This document shows positions 8,470 through 18,537 of a stretch of DNA of 64,000 nucleotides, in pieces. This DNA is from Pseudomonas putida S13.1.2. Lineage in GTDB: Bacteria; Pseudomonadota; Gammaproteobacteria; Pseudomonadales; Pseudomonadaceae. The translations under genes and the position numbers were made by a program. The DNA is taken from contig NZ_CP010979.1 in assembly GCF_000498395.2 (NCBI RefSeq), positions 5,800,501-5,864,500 on the forward strand, in the 5' to 3' direction. The first letter of the stretch is position 1. Each line of letters begins with the position of its first letter. The notes under the pieces were generated by a model that saw only the letters and a program-made list of their open reading frames with translations, ran no database searches and was not told the origin of the DNA.

Positions 8470-9022
8470 CTTCAACGAGCTAATCGAACGTATTCGGCAG
8501 GGGCGCGAGTTCGGTCACGCCAGTTTCGAGCCGATTTTTTATCTGGTTTTTCACCCGGAGCAGATTCTGGAGGTGAAGCGTCAGCAGCCCGCCTGGGAAG
8601 CGCGGCTGCGTAACGATGGTTGGGATGTCCATACGCTTTCCATTGTTGACGAAATCGCCGACATCCTCGGTAAAGCACCCCTGCGTAAGATCTGGTTGGC
8701 AGCAGACCAACGTGCCCCCCAATCCTGGGAGAAGACCAATACTTCCCTTGCGAATGCCATTGCCAACGGCGCCCTCCAGGATCGGCTGGAAGCCAAATTA
8801 AGCATCCTGGAAGGCAAGCCCAAGGCCATCCTGCTGGTGTCCGATCTTGAGGCCCTGCACCCCTTCATGCGCATCGGTGTCATCGAAGGGAAGCTGCAAG
8901 GTAAATTCCACGTGCCCACCGTGTTTTTTTACCCCGGCGTGCGCACTGGCAAGACCCGTTTGAAGTTCCTCGGTTTCTACCCCGAGGACGGCAACTACCG
9001 CTCAGTGCATGTCGGCGGCTAA
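8450..9022 (+). CDS. brxB: BREX protein BrxB (DUF1788)
   Basis: 190-aa DUF1788 protein, BrxB. It shows the family's 'FYLVFHPEQILEVKRQQPAWEARLRNDGW' region (in outline, about 26-55), 'WLAADQRAPQSWEKTNTSLANAI' in the middle, and the C-terminal 'FHVPTVFFYPGVRTGKTRLKFLGFYPEDGNYRS' region (in outline). BrxB is thought to bridge other BREX proteins and is essential in tested type 1 systems, though its activity is unknown. The ATG lies inside the end of brxA. Length is normal for the family. Confidence 0.92.
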   Translation: MSSLKADFNELIERIRQGREFGHASFEPIFYLVFHPEQILEVKRQQPAWEARLRNDGWDVHTLSIVDEIADILGKAPLRKIWLAADQRAPQSWEKTNTSLANAIANGALQDRLEAKLSILEGKPKAILLVSDLEALHPFMRIGVIEGKLQGKFHVPTVFFYPGVRTGKTRLKFLGFYPEDGNYRSVHVGG

Positions 9023-9037
9023 GAATTAGAGACTCGT

Positions 9038-12000
9038 ATGGAAATCAAACAGCTTTTCGACCCCAGCAAGAACATTTACCGCAGCATCGAGAAAGTCATC
9101 ACCTACGGGATCTCCCAGGAGGAGCGCCTCAAGGCGGAGATCGGCGAATACGTAGTGACCGACAGCATCGACGAGCAGTTCAACAAACTGCTACTCAAGA
9201 TGCAGGCAGCCATGGATATTGGTGGTGAGAACGAGGTAGGGGTCTGGGTCTCCGGATTTTACGGCTCTGGCAAGAGCTCGTTGACCAAGTACCTAGGCCT
9301 GGCCTTCGACGATAGCATCAAGATTGACAGTGTGCCGTTCATTCAGCACTTGCAAGACCGCCTGAAGAAGACTACTACTCGGCAGCTGCTCAGCACCGTG
9401 GCTAAGCGCTTCCCGGCGGCGGTGTTGATGCTCGACTTAGCCAGCGAGCAGGTGGCGGGTGCCACCATGGAGGAGGTCTCCACCGTCCTCTATTACAAGG
9501 TGTTGCAATGGGCCGGCTATTCGCGCAACCTCAAGGTGGCGGCCTTGGAGCGCAAACTGAAGAAGGATGGTCGCTACCAGGAGTTCCTCGATTTGTTTAA
9601 GGACATGACGGGGGGCGAACAATGGCAGAACTATCGCAATGACGAGTTGGTCGTAGATAGCCTGGTGCCGGCCATTGCTCACCAGCTCTACCCGAATCTG
9701 TTTAAGACCGAGAGCTCGTTCAGCACCGAGTCCAGCGAGGTCATCCGTTTCGAGAACGACCGTGTTCAGGAGATGCTGGAAATCGCCCGTGAGGCCTCCG
9801 GCAAGGACTACATCATCTTCATCATCGATGAGGTGGGGCAGTACGTCGGCTCGCGTCCCAACCTGATCCTCAATCTCGACGGTCTGGCCAAGAACCTCAA
9901 GGCCCTGGGTGATGGCAAGGTCTGGATCATCGGTACCGCGCAACAAACTCTGACCGAGGACGATCCGCGCGCCTCGCTCAACTCGCCGCAGCTGTTCAAG
10001 CTCAAAGACCGCTTCCCGATCCAGATCGACCTGGAAGCCAATGACATCAAGGAAATCTGCTACACCCGTCTGCTCGGCAAGTCGCCGCAAGGGAGCGCCG
10101 AGATTGGCGCTCTGTTCGACCAATATGGGCAAGCCCTACGTCACAACACCAAACTGGAGGACGCCCGCGCTTACGGCGCGGATTTCGACAAGGCTACATT
10201 CACCAACCTGTACCCCTTCCTGCCGGCGCACTTTGACATTCTGTTGCATCTGCTGGGCGCTCTGGCGCGTTCCACGGGCGGTATCGGTCTTCGCTCGGCG
10301 ATCAAGGTGATCCAGGATGTGCTGGTCGAGCCGGGCGAGGGCAAGACTCCCATCGCCGATCAGCCGGTGGGCTGGCTGGCCACCACGGTGACGCTGTATG
10401 ACGCCTTGGAAAAAGATATCCAGCGCGCATTCGCCAGCATTCACAAGGCCGTTGAAAGCGTCTGCAAGATTCGCTTCAGCCACTCGGCGATCCACCAGCA
10501 TATCGCTAAGACTGTAGGGGTCCTGCAGATCCTCGGTAACCTGCCGATCACCCGGCAGAACGTCAGCAGCCTAATGCATGGCAGCATTTCCGCACCCAGC
10601 CAGGCGGAGGCAATCAAGCAGGCCGTCGAAGAGCTGATTAGTGACCCCATAGTTCCTTTTGGTGAGCAGGACGGCTGCTTGCGCTTCTTTAGCGAGAAGC
10701 TCAACGATATCGAGCAAGAACGCAGCCAGATTCCGCTGCGTACCGTCGAACTCAAGCGTATCGCCAACAATGCGCTGACGACTGCTTACAGCCCGCTGCC
10801 GAGCACCCAGTTGCACGGCTCCTTGGTAGTGCAAGCCGGCCTCAAGGTCCAGAGCCAAGGCGGCCTTCCGGTTGCTCTGGCCGGGGATCGCAACACCATC
10901 CAGACCATCGTCGAGCTGGTCGATCCGAAGGACTACGACGCCACGCGTACTCGCTCGGTGGATGAGTCGCGTCAGAAGCAGACCCTGTACCAGATATTCC
11001 TGGTCGGGCGTACCACCCCGGAAATCGACGACCTGACGGCGGAAATCTATCGCTGCAAGGAAATCGCCAACAAGTACCGGAATGACCCTGATCAGGAGGT
11101 CAAGGAGTACTGCAATGGTCAGTCGGATCGTGCCAATCGCTTGAATGCTGAGCTGGAGCGCCTGATCAAGCGCAGCCTGCTGCAAGGCTCCTTCGTTTTC
11201 CGGGGCCAAGTAAATGCCGTGGCGAACTTGGGTACAGAGCTGGCTGATGCTGCTCGAAAACACCTGGGCGAAGTTGCGGACCAGGTGTTCGACCGCTATG
11301 GCGAAGCACCTGTGCGCGCAGCTACCGAGTTGGCAGAGAAGTTCCTGCGTGTTGGCAATCTCACCGGCATTACTACCCAGCTCGATCCGCTCAGTTTGGT
11401 GCATGTTCAGGCTGCTAAGGCTAACATCCGCACCGACCACAGGGCACTGATCAGCATCCGCGACTACATCGACCGGCTGGGGATCGTCGAGGGCAAGAGC
11501 CTCAGCGAGAAGTTCGCCGATGCGCCGTTTGGGTGGTCTCCGGACACGCTCCGCTATTTGCTGGCCGCCATGCTGGTGGCAGGTGAGATCAAGCTCAAAG
11601 TCGCTGGACGTGAGGTCACCGTCAACGGCCAGCAAGCCATCGATGCGTTGAAGACCAACAATAGCTTCAAGAGCGTCGGTGTTTCCCTGCGTGATGACAA
11701 GCCCTCGATGGAAATGCTCGCCCTGGCTTCGGCCCGGCTGACCGAACTGAGCGGCGACCTGGTCGTGCCGCTGGAGGACTCAATCAGCAAGGCGACCACC
11801 AAGCTGTTTCCCAACCTGCAACAGCGTTATGCGCCCTTGGCGGAAAAACTCAAAGGTTTAGGGTTGCCGGGCGTTGAGCGCCTTGACAGCCTGAGCCGGG
11901 ATATCGCCGATGTCCTTCTGACCGATGCCTCAGATGCGCCGCAACGGCTAGGCAAGCAGGACTCGGCCCTCTACGAAACCCTCAAATGGGCCGCCGATGT

Positions 12001-12676
12001 GCGTAACAGCCTGGAGCAGGGCCTGGAGCAAACCCTGCGCGATCTTCAACATCATCGCCGTGCTATCGATGGGCTGCCGCAAACCGATATTCCCGCTCGG
12101 CTCAAGGAGGAGCTTGCCGAGCCGTTTGCCCAGTTGGAACAGCGTTTGCATCAGCTGGACTTCCATAGCCACTCAGCCGACTTCAATACCCGCCTTACCC
12201 ACCTGCGAGCTCAGGTGAGCAGTGCTGCTGAGGCCATGCAGGCAGCTCAGGCTGAGCGCTTGAAAGCGGCAGAAGTCGATTTGCAACGCGTCCCAGAGTG
12301 GAGCGAGCTGACCCTACAAGAGCAGCAGGAGCTACTGGGTAACCTGGAAGGTTTAATTCTCCAAGTACAATCGAATATTGCTGGCTTGCAAGCACTGGTC
12401 AATCGTGACTACGAAATCCACAGCCAGGTGCAGCAGCTCAAGCAGCGCATCGAGCGCTTGGGGCGCGAACGCCTACAAGAGAAGGTCAAGTCTGAGCAGC
12501 AGGAAAAAGAACAGGTGGGGGTGCAAGAGAGTAAGACCATTACCCGCAGCTTCAAGGCCCGTTCGCGCATTACCTCGCTGTCCGACCTGGATGCCATGAT
12601 CCAGGTGCTGCAAAAGCTCAAGAGCGAACTGAAATACGCCCACGCCTTCGAGCTTGATGTGCAGGTGGAGGAGTAA
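9038..12676 (+). CDS. brxC: BREX ATPase BrxC
   Basis: 1212-aa P-loop ATPase. The opening 'MEIKQLFDPSKNIYRSIEKVI' is typical of BrxC. Walker A GFYGSGKSSL lies at about 72-81 and a Walker B-like IIFIIDEVGQYV at about 257-268, followed by 'VWIIGTAQQTL' (sensor 1-like). The C-terminal half is long, helical and rich in Gln/Glu/Leu with coiled-coil character, especially about 1000-1150. BrxC is an ORC/Cdc6-like ATPase required for both host methylation and phage exclusion in type 1 BREX. Length matches the family (about 1200 aa). Fifteen bases separate it from brxB and three from pglX. Confidence 0.94.
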   Translation: MEIKQLFDPSKNIYRSIEKVITYGISQEERLKAEIGEYVVTDSIDEQFNKLLLKMQAAMDIGGENEVGVWVSGFYGSGKSSLTKYLGLAFDDSIKIDSVPFIQHLQDRLKKTTTRQLLSTVAKRFPAAVLMLDLASEQVAGATMEEVSTVLYYKVLQWAGYSRNLKVAALERKLKKDGRYQEFLDLFKDMTGGEQWQNYRNDELVVDSLVPAIAHQLYPNLFKTESSFSTESSEVIRFENDRVQEMLEIAREASGKDYIIFIIDEVGQYVGSRPNLILNLDGLAKNLKALGDGKVWIIGTAQQTLTEDDPRASLNSPQLFKLKDRFPIQIDLEANDIKEICYTRLLGKSPQGSAEIGALFDQYGQALRHNTKLEDARAYGADFDKATFTNLYPFLPAHFDILLHLLGALARSTGGIGLRSAIKVIQDVLVEPGEGKTPIADQPVGWLATTVTLYDALEKDIQRAFASIHKAVESVCKIRFSHSAIHQHIAKTVGVLQILGNLPITRQNVSSLMHGSISAPSQAEAIKQAVEELISDPIVPFGEQDGCLRFFSEKLNDIEQERSQIPLRTVELKRIANNALTTAYSPLPSTQLHGSLVVQAGLKVQSQGGLPVALAGDRNTIQTIVELVDPKDYDATRTRSVDESRQKQTLYQIFLVGRTTPEIDDLTAEIYRCKEIANKYRNDPDQEVKEYCNGQSDRANRLNAELERLIKRSLLQGSFVFRGQVNAVANLGTELADAARKHLGEVADQVFDRYGEAPVRAATELAEKFLRVGNLTGITTQLDPLSLVHVQAAKANIRTDHRALISIRDYIDRLGIVEGKSLSEKFADAPFGWSPDTLRYLLAAMLVAGEIKLKVAGREVTVNGQQAIDALKTNNSFKSVGVSLRDDKPSMEMLALASARLTELSGDLVVPLEDSISKATTKLFPNLQQRYAPLAEKLKGLGLPGVERLDSLSRDIADVLLTDASDAPQRLGKQDSALYETLKWAADVRNSLEQGLEQTLRDLQHHRRAIDGLPQTDIPARLKEELAEPFAQLEQRLHQLDFHSHSADFNTRLTHLRAQVSSAAEAMQAAQAERLKAAEVDLQRVPEWSELTLQEQQELLGNLEGLILQVQSNIAGLQALVNRDYEIHSQVQQLKQRIERLGRERLQEKVKSEQQEKEQVGVQESKTITRSFKARSRITSLSDLDAMIQVLQKLKSELKYAHAFELDVQVEE

Positions 12677-12679
12677 TCC

Positions 12680-15600
12680 ATGGCATTTGATCAAAGCACC
12701 CGCAATTGCCTGCAAAAGCTGGTCAGTCGTTGCCGAAGACTGCTCAGTGAGGAGTTCAGCATTCAATTGCAGCAGGCCTATGGCATTGACCCGAACAGTG
12801 GCGATGTAGCAAGCATGGAGCGGCTGGCTCACCTGAGTGACCGGGATCGACAGACTGCTCAACTGCTGCGCGACACCCTCGCGCACTATCTGGCTGTGGA
12901 TGAGGACGACAAAGCCCATCGTATCGCCGCCATCGACCGCATCATTCGCGAGCAGGCCTTCACTGTACTCAACCGGCTTGCTGCCCTGCTGATGATGGAG
13001 GCGCGAGGCCTGCTGGCGGCGGCGGTGGTCAGCCAAGGGCAGCAGTCCCAGGCTTTCGAACTGTACAAGATGGTAGCTGGTAGTGCTCTGGGTGAAACTG
13101 GTGAAGCCTACCGCACCTTCCTGTTCAGTCTGTTTGATGAGTTCGCCATCGATCTGCCGGCGCTATTCGACCGCTATGCCGCACAGGGGCGCCTGTTCCC
13201 TCGCGAGCCAGCGTTGCTTGAAGTGTTGCAAGCGCTGAATCACCAAGAGATTCAGCCGCTATGGGCTGAAGACGAAACCATCGGCTGGATCTACCAGTAC
13301 TTCAACTCTAAGGAAGAGCGCAAGGCAATGCGCGATGCCAGCCAGGCGCCGCGTAACAGCCGCGAACTAGCGGTACGTAATCAGTTCTTCACTCCACGCT
13401 ACGTGGTGGAGTTCTTGGTCGACAACACCCTGGGGCGTCTGTGGTTCAACGCTACTGGGGGACAGACTGACTTACGCCGGCGTTGTCAATACCTGCTAGT
13501 CAAGCCGGACGAACAGCCTGAGATTAGCATCCGGCTGCGCGATCCGCGCACCCTCAAGCTGCTCGATCCGGCCTGCGGGTCAATGCACTTTGGGCTGTAC
13601 GCTTTCGACTTATTCTTGCAGTTATATCAGGAAGCCTGGGACTGGGAGCAGACTCATGGCCCAGGCTCGCTGGACGTGTCTTCCCAGCCGAATGCCGGTT
13701 GGCTGCCGCTCAGCCACTCTTACGCCGACCGTGAGGCCTACCTGCGTGAAGTACCGCGGTTGATCGTCGAGCACAATATCTACGGCGTGGATATCGACCC
13801 TCGCGCTGCACAAATAGCCTCACTGGCGCTGTGGTTACGGGCGCAGCGCGCCTGGCACGATGCAGGGGTCAAGGTTCAGCAGCGTCCGGAAGTGGGGCGT
13901 GGACATGTAGTCGCTGCCATTGCTCCACCGGCCGAGCGCGAGTTATGCCAACAGTTCACCGCCAGCCTTGACAAGCGCGATGCTGAGCTGTTCGAAAAGA
14001 CTCTGCAACTGCTCAATGGCCTGCCTGAACTCGGCGTGCTATTGCAAGTGGAACGCGAGCTACCCAACTTGATTCGCCAGGTTTATGTTGGCACCGGCAC
14101 CGGCTTGTTTGCTTCGGAGGAACAAGAAAGCTGGGACCAAGCTGAAGCCCGCCTGCGTGCGGCACTGGTCGAATTCACACAGGCAACAAAATCGACTTAC
14201 CAGGGACGGCTATTTGCTCAGGATGCCTTGGAGGGGTTGCGCTTGATTGACTTGTGCCGCGAAGTGTTTGACGCGGTTGTCATGAATCCGCCGTTTGGGG
14301 CGTTATCCCTTGGTGTGAAGGGCTATTTATCTGATACCTATACGAATTCTGGTAATGATCTTCTGGGCATTTTTGTTGATCGTGGATTGTCGTTGCTTCG
14401 AATTGGGGGACGTCTGGGAGCAATTACCTCAAGAACCTGTTTCTTCTTGACCAGCTTCACAGACTGGAGGAAGAACGTCGTTTTAGGTCGTTCTGGTATC
14501 GAGGTAATTGCCGATCTTGGTCAGGGAGTGATGGACGATGCAATGGTGGAGGCGGCAGCCTATGTCCTGGAACGCGGAACTGCACACCCGACTACCAATG
14601 TCATTCGTGCTATTGCCGACTCGAATCGCAATGAAGCCTTAGATGTCTGTGTGGCTACTCATCGCAAAGGCGAGACTGATGCACGCTTGTTCAAGGCCGA
14701 GAAGAAGACCTTTGATCTATTACCAGACTCACCTTTTGTCTATTGGGTAGACGCCAGCACGATCAAGCAATTTAATTCCGATGAATGTTTTGAGCCGAAT
14801 GTGGCTAGTGTGCGAGTGGGGTTGCAAACCGGCGACGACCCACGCTTCGTGCGGGCTGTGTGGGAGGTGCCCCCCAAAGACACGCAATTTTGCTACTACC
14901 CGACAAATGAGGAAGCTTTCTGCAGTTTCGAAGATCCTGTTGTGCAGGCATATTTTCGTAGACGTGATGAAGGTACTCCGCGCTGGGCATTTCATGTCAA
15001 GGCAGGAGCTTCGCAGCCTTGGTACTCCCCTATTACGTTGAAACTGAATTACTTAGAACATGGTGCCGAGCTTCGGGGTTTCAAGGATGGAAAAGGGAAA
15101 CCAAGAGCATATCTGAGGAGTCAAGGATACTATTATCGACCTGGCTTCAGTTGGACTCGCCGCGCAGTCCGTTTCTACCCCTACGTAATTCCAAGCAACT
15201 GCATTCCGTCTGTCAGCCGCTATATGGCGTTTCCTAGTTCAGGACGTGAAACCGAAGCCTTAGGTGTATGTGCGTCACGCTTGGCGTCTGCATTTTTTCG
15301 ATTTTATGGCGAAAAATTTGAATTTCCGAATTTCTTGGTCGAGAGCGTCAAGATGTTGCCTTGGCCTCGATTGGGCGACGATGCCAAAGATTACTTCAGT
15401 ACCTTAATTACTGATGAAGTTGAGAAAAGGCGACAAGCCTATAAAAATTTCGAGCCTTTTCATGAGTTCGTATTGCCTGCTCGCATTTGCGATTATTCTG
15501 GTGGTGGCGCTGCACTGGCGTTCGATCGCTATAGCCTCATAGGTGAATACGGTGAAAGTTTGGTTGCAGATGCCTACGGCTTTACACCGAAGCAGGCAGA

Positions 15601-16690
15601 GACAGTGGAACGTGACTTGCGGGAAGCCATAGCTCATCAACATGGTGATATTTCTGAAACGGATGGCGAAGAGTCTTCGGCTGAAGACTCAGACTTTGTT
15701 CTGGATGCCTCTCCTTACGCTACTGAGGAGGCGCATATATCCTACCTTGTAGGTTGTGTATTCGGTCGTTGGGATATTCGCTTTGCAACGGGAGAGCGTC
15801 AGCCTGAATCGTTACCAAGTCCTTTCGCTCCCTTGCCAGTATGTCCTCCAGGCATGCTTCAAAACGAAAAAGGCCTCCCCGCCTCTGAGCAAGAGTTACC
15901 AGAAAAATATCCGTTGGCCATTGCGTGGTCTGGTGTGCTTGTTGATGAAGAAGGCCATAGATCGGACGTTGTTGAGCGGTTGCAAAGTGCACTTCGTTCA
16001 ATCTGGAAGGAGCAGGCAGACGTTATTGAGGAAGAGACATGCGTAAGACTGGGTTGTAAGTCGCTTCGAGATTACTTTCGACGTCCAGGTGGATTCTTTG
16101 CCGACCATCTCAGGCGCTACACGAAGAGCACCCGCAAGGCGCCGATTTACTGGCCGCTGGCGACCGCTTCCGGTAGCTACACGCTATGGCTCTACTACCC
16201 TAGCCTGAGCGACCAGACGCTTTTCACGGCAGTTAACGACTTCGTTGATCCCAAGCTGGAGGATTTGCGCGATGAGCTGGCTACTTTGCGCGGCAAAGGC
16301 CCCAACCGTAGCCGTCAGGAGGAGAAGGATTTGGAGGCGCTCGCTACTCTGGAGCACGAGCTAGCCGACCTGCGCGACAGCCTGCTGGAAATCGCTCCCA
16401 ACTTCCGCCCTAACCAAGACGACGGCGTACAGCTCACCGCCGCCCCCCTGTGGAAACTTTTCAGCCTCAAGTCCTGGCAGAAGGTGTTGAAAGATACCTG
16501 GGTGAAGCTGGAAAAAGGCGACTATGACTGGGCACACATGGCGATGAACTACTGGCCGCAGCGGGTGAGCGAGAAGTGCATCATCGACAAGTCGCTAGCC
16601 ATCGCCCACAACCTAGAACATTTATATGTCGAACCAGAGCCGAAGCCAGCGAAGGCCCGGGGCCGCAAGAAAGCAGGGAGCACCGAATGA
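12680..16690 (+). CDS. pglX: BREX adenine-specific DNA methyltransferase PglX (BrxX)
   Basis: 1336-aa N6-adenine methyltransferase that marks host DNA and also takes part in phage recognition. The SAM-binding motif LDPACGSMHFGLYAFDLF is at about 294-311 and the catalytic motif NPPF (VMNPPFGAL) at about 535-538. A helical region with 'ELATLRGKGPNRSRQEEKDLEAL' near 1200 is followed by a conserved end. The central part (about 14290-16075) is markedly richer in A/T than both flanks and covers the region expected to hold the target recognition domain, which suggests exchange by recombination. The gene is intact. The last three bases overlap the DUF262 gene start. Confidence 0.95.
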   Translation: MAFDQSTRNCLQKLVSRCRRLLSEEFSIQLQQAYGIDPNSGDVASMERLAHLSDRDRQTAQLLRDTLAHYLAVDEDDKAHRIAAIDRIIREQAFTVLNRLAALLMMEARGLLAAAVVSQGQQSQAFELYKMVAGSALGETGEAYRTFLFSLFDEFAIDLPALFDRYAAQGRLFPREPALLEVLQALNHQEIQPLWAEDETIGWIYQYFNSKEERKAMRDASQAPRNSRELAVRNQFFTPRYVVEFLVDNTLGRLWFNATGGQTDLRRRCQYLLVKPDEQPEISIRLRDPRTLKLLDPACGSMHFGLYAFDLFLQLYQEAWDWEQTHGPGSLDVSSQPNAGWLPLSHSYADREAYLREVPRLIVEHNIYGVDIDPRAAQIASLALWLRAQRAWHDAGVKVQQRPEVGRGHVVAAIAPPAERELCQQFTASLDKRDAELFEKTLQLLNGLPELGVLLQVERELPNLIRQVYVGTGTGLFASEEQESWDQAEARLRAALVEFTQATKSTYQGRLFAQDALEGLRLIDLCREVFDAVVMNPPFGALSLGVKGYLSDTYTNSGNDLLGIFVDRGLSLLRIGGRLGAITSRTCFFLTSFTDWRKNVVLGRSGIEVIADLGQGVMDDAMVEAAAYVLERGTAHPTTNVIRAIADSNRNEALDVCVATHRKGETDARLFKAEKKTFDLLPDSPFVYWVDASTIKQFNSDECFEPNVASVRVGLQTGDDPRFVRAVWEVPPKDTQFCYYPTNEEAFCSFEDPVVQAYFRRRDEGTPRWAFHVKAGASQPWYSPITLKLNYLEHGAELRGFKDGKGKPRAYLRSQGYYYRPGFSWTRRAVRFYPYVIPSNCIPSVSRYMAFPSSGRETEALGVCASRLASAFFRFYGEKFEFPNFLVESVKMLPWPRLGDDAKDYFSTLITDEVEKRRQAYKNFEPFHEFVLPARICDYSGGGAALAFDRYSLIGEYGESLVADAYGFTPKQAETVERDLREAIAHQHGDISETDGEESSAEDSDFVLDASPYATEEAHISYLVGCVFGRWDIRFATGERQPESLPSPFAPLPVCPPGMLQNEKGLPASEQELPEKYPLAIAWSGVLVDEEGHRSDVVERLQSALRSIWKEQADVIEEETCVRLGCKSLRDYFRRPGGFFADHLRRYTKSTRKAPIYWPLATASGSYTLWLYYPSLSDQTLFTAVNDFVDPKLEDLRDELATLRGKGPNRSRQEEKDLEALATLEHELADLRDSLLEIAPNFRPNQDDGVQLTAAPLWKLFSLKSWQKVLKDTWVKLEKGDYDWAHMAMNYWPQRVSEKCIIDKSLAIAHNLEHLYVEPEPKPAKARGRKKAGSTE

Positions 16691-18537
16691 GCATCATGCA
16701 GCAGTCCAGCAAAGCCCAGGACAGGGCACTGGGGGTTTGGTTCCAGAGCATCCAGCAAGGGCAGGTGAAGTTGCCACGTTTCCAGCGCTTCGAGGCCTGG
16801 GATCGCAATCGGGTGACCGGGTTTCTCAATACCATCATCAACAACCTGCCTGTGGGCGTGACCCTGGCGCTAGAGGTGGGTGATGTCGAGAAGTTCGAGT
16901 CACGTTACATCTCCACCGCCGAGCCTCCGGCAGCAGGGCGTGTGAACCAGCACCTGCTTGATGGTCAGCAGCGCCTGACAGCCTTCTGGCGCTCGATGCA
17001 CAACAACTACAAGTGGGAAACCTACTTCGTATATTTGCCGCAGTTCGACCGTTACTACGATAAGTCGGGCGATGAGGTGGAGGTGTGCTGCATTCCGCGC
17101 TGGATCAACAAGAATGGCCTGCACATGCCCCGTTGGGCTGATGATCCCAGAAGCAGTTTCGAGCGTGGGTTCGTGCCCATTTCCCTTCTGCGCCCAGGTG
17201 ATTTGGTTGGCGAGATCGATGTCTGGCTGGCTAGCGCGACCAACCACTTGCGGCCGAGCAAAGGCGATTCTGATGCCTGGGAGCAGATGGAGAAGTACAA
17301 CGTCTTGCGCGAGCAGTTCAAGAACGAACTCTGCACACTTCGCGAGCGGGTAACCCACTTCAATCTGCCTTATCTCTCGTTACCGGCCGGCACATCCAAG
17401 GAAGTGGCGCTACAGGTGTTCATCAATATGAATACCAATAGTAAGCCGCTCTCGCTGTACGACATCATTGTTGCTGAGGTCGAGAGCGTCGCTGGCCGCT
17501 CGCTGCATGAACTTCAAGTGGCACTGGACGAGAAGTGCCCGTACGTCCGCCGCTATGGCGAGCTGGGTGACCTGATTCTTTCAACATCGGCGCTGCTTCA
17601 GGAGAAAATCCCCAATACACGCGGCATGGTGGAGATGTCCAAGACGCTCATGCTGGACAATTGGCCGACGCTTGAGCGTGGCCTGGAGCGCATGGTGGCG
17701 ATGCTGGCGAGCCAGGGCATCTACGACTCCGCACGGTTGCCGACCAATGCCGTGCTGGCCGTATTGGCAGCCAGCTATGCGCTGATCCCGGAGCATGGAG
17801 ACTTTTTGGGCAATGCGGAGAAATTGCTGCGCCGTTATCTGTGGTCGTCCTTCTTCAGTGATCGTTACGAGAACTCTGCTGCATCTCGGGCCTTTGCCGA
17901 TTTCAAGGCGCTGAAACTACTACTGCAGAAGAAGAGCTTTTCGGATGAAGATCTTGCAGGGGTGCCTGTTCTGGATCGCTCCCAGCATCCTCTGGCGACC
18001 GTGGATGAGCTGATGAATGCAGGTTGGCCTAAGGGAGCTGGTATCGAGGCGCGAGCCATCATGGCGGTGACGACCTACCTCGGGGCAGTCGATTTCGCTG
18101 ACCACAAGCCGGCCTCGTACGAGAGTTTGCAGGGGCGGGAGTATCACCACGTCTTCCCCGATGCTTTGCTGGCTGAGGCCAATATCCCAAGCTATCTGGC
18201 GCTCAATTGTGCACTGATCACTTGGAAAACCAATCGAAGCATTGGCCGCAAAGATCCTCTCAACTACCTGAAAGATCGCGTGGAGTGGGCTGGTGAAGAT
18301 ACTGTGCGCAAGCGTCTCAAGACGCACCTGATCGACTATGACGATCTAGCCAAGGCGAATTATGGCGCTGTTAGCGGTGACGAGTTCGTAGAGCTCTTGA
18401 ATGCAGACTTCACAGCATTCCTGCGTAACCGAGCCCTGTTGGTTGAGGCTGCAATGAAGCAGTTGGCTGATGGCGAGTCTTCCGATTTACATGACCTCTG
18501 GTCAGTGCTCAACTCTGTTGAAGAGGCTGTTGTTTGA
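16687..18537 (+). CDS. DUF262/HNH (GmrSD-like) protein within BREX operon
   Basis: 616-aa protein with an N-terminal DUF262 domain and a C-terminal HNH-like domain, the layout of GmrSD type IV restriction enzymes that cut modified DNA. Seen are 'KLPRFQRFEAWDRNRVTGFLNTI' at about 26-48, the NTPase motif LLDGQQRLTAF at about 92-102, 'LQVFINMNTNSKPLSLYDII' in the middle, and YHHVFPDALL at about 485-494 with 'NCALITWKTNRSIGRKDP' after it, a DUF1524/HNH signature. ATG at 16687 overlaps the pglX stop (ATGA), and its stop overlaps the pglZ start. A GmrSD-type enzyme, BrxU, has been reported within a BREX island; this gene has the same architecture, but orthology is not established. Confidence 0.85.
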   Translation: MSIMQQSSKAQDRALGVWFQSIQQGQVKLPRFQRFEAWDRNRVTGFLNTIINNLPVGVTLALEVGDVEKFESRYISTAEPPAAGRVNQHLLDGQQRLTAFWRSMHNNYKWETYFVYLPQFDRYYDKSGDEVEVCCIPRWINKNGLHMPRWADDPRSSFERGFVPISLLRPGDLVGEIDVWLASATNHLRPSKGDSDAWEQMEKYNVLREQFKNELCTLRERVTHFNLPYLSLPAGTSKEVALQVFINMNTNSKPLSLYDIIVAEVESVAGRSLHELQVALDEKCPYVRRYGELGDLILSTSALLQEKIPNTRGMVEMSKTLMLDNWPTLERGLERMVAMLASQGIYDSARLPTNAVLAVLAASYALIPEHGDFLGNAEKLLRRYLWSSFFSDRYENSAASRAFADFKALKLLLQKKSFSDEDLAGVPVLDRSQHPLATVDELMNAGWPKGAGIEARAIMAVTTYLGAVDFADHKPASYESLQGREYHHVFPDALLAEANIPSYLALNCALITWKTNRSIGRKDPLNYLKDRVEWAGEDTVRKRLKTHLIDYDDLAKANYGAVSGDEFVELLNADFTAFLRNRALLVEAAMKQLADGESSDLHDLWSVLNSVEEAVV

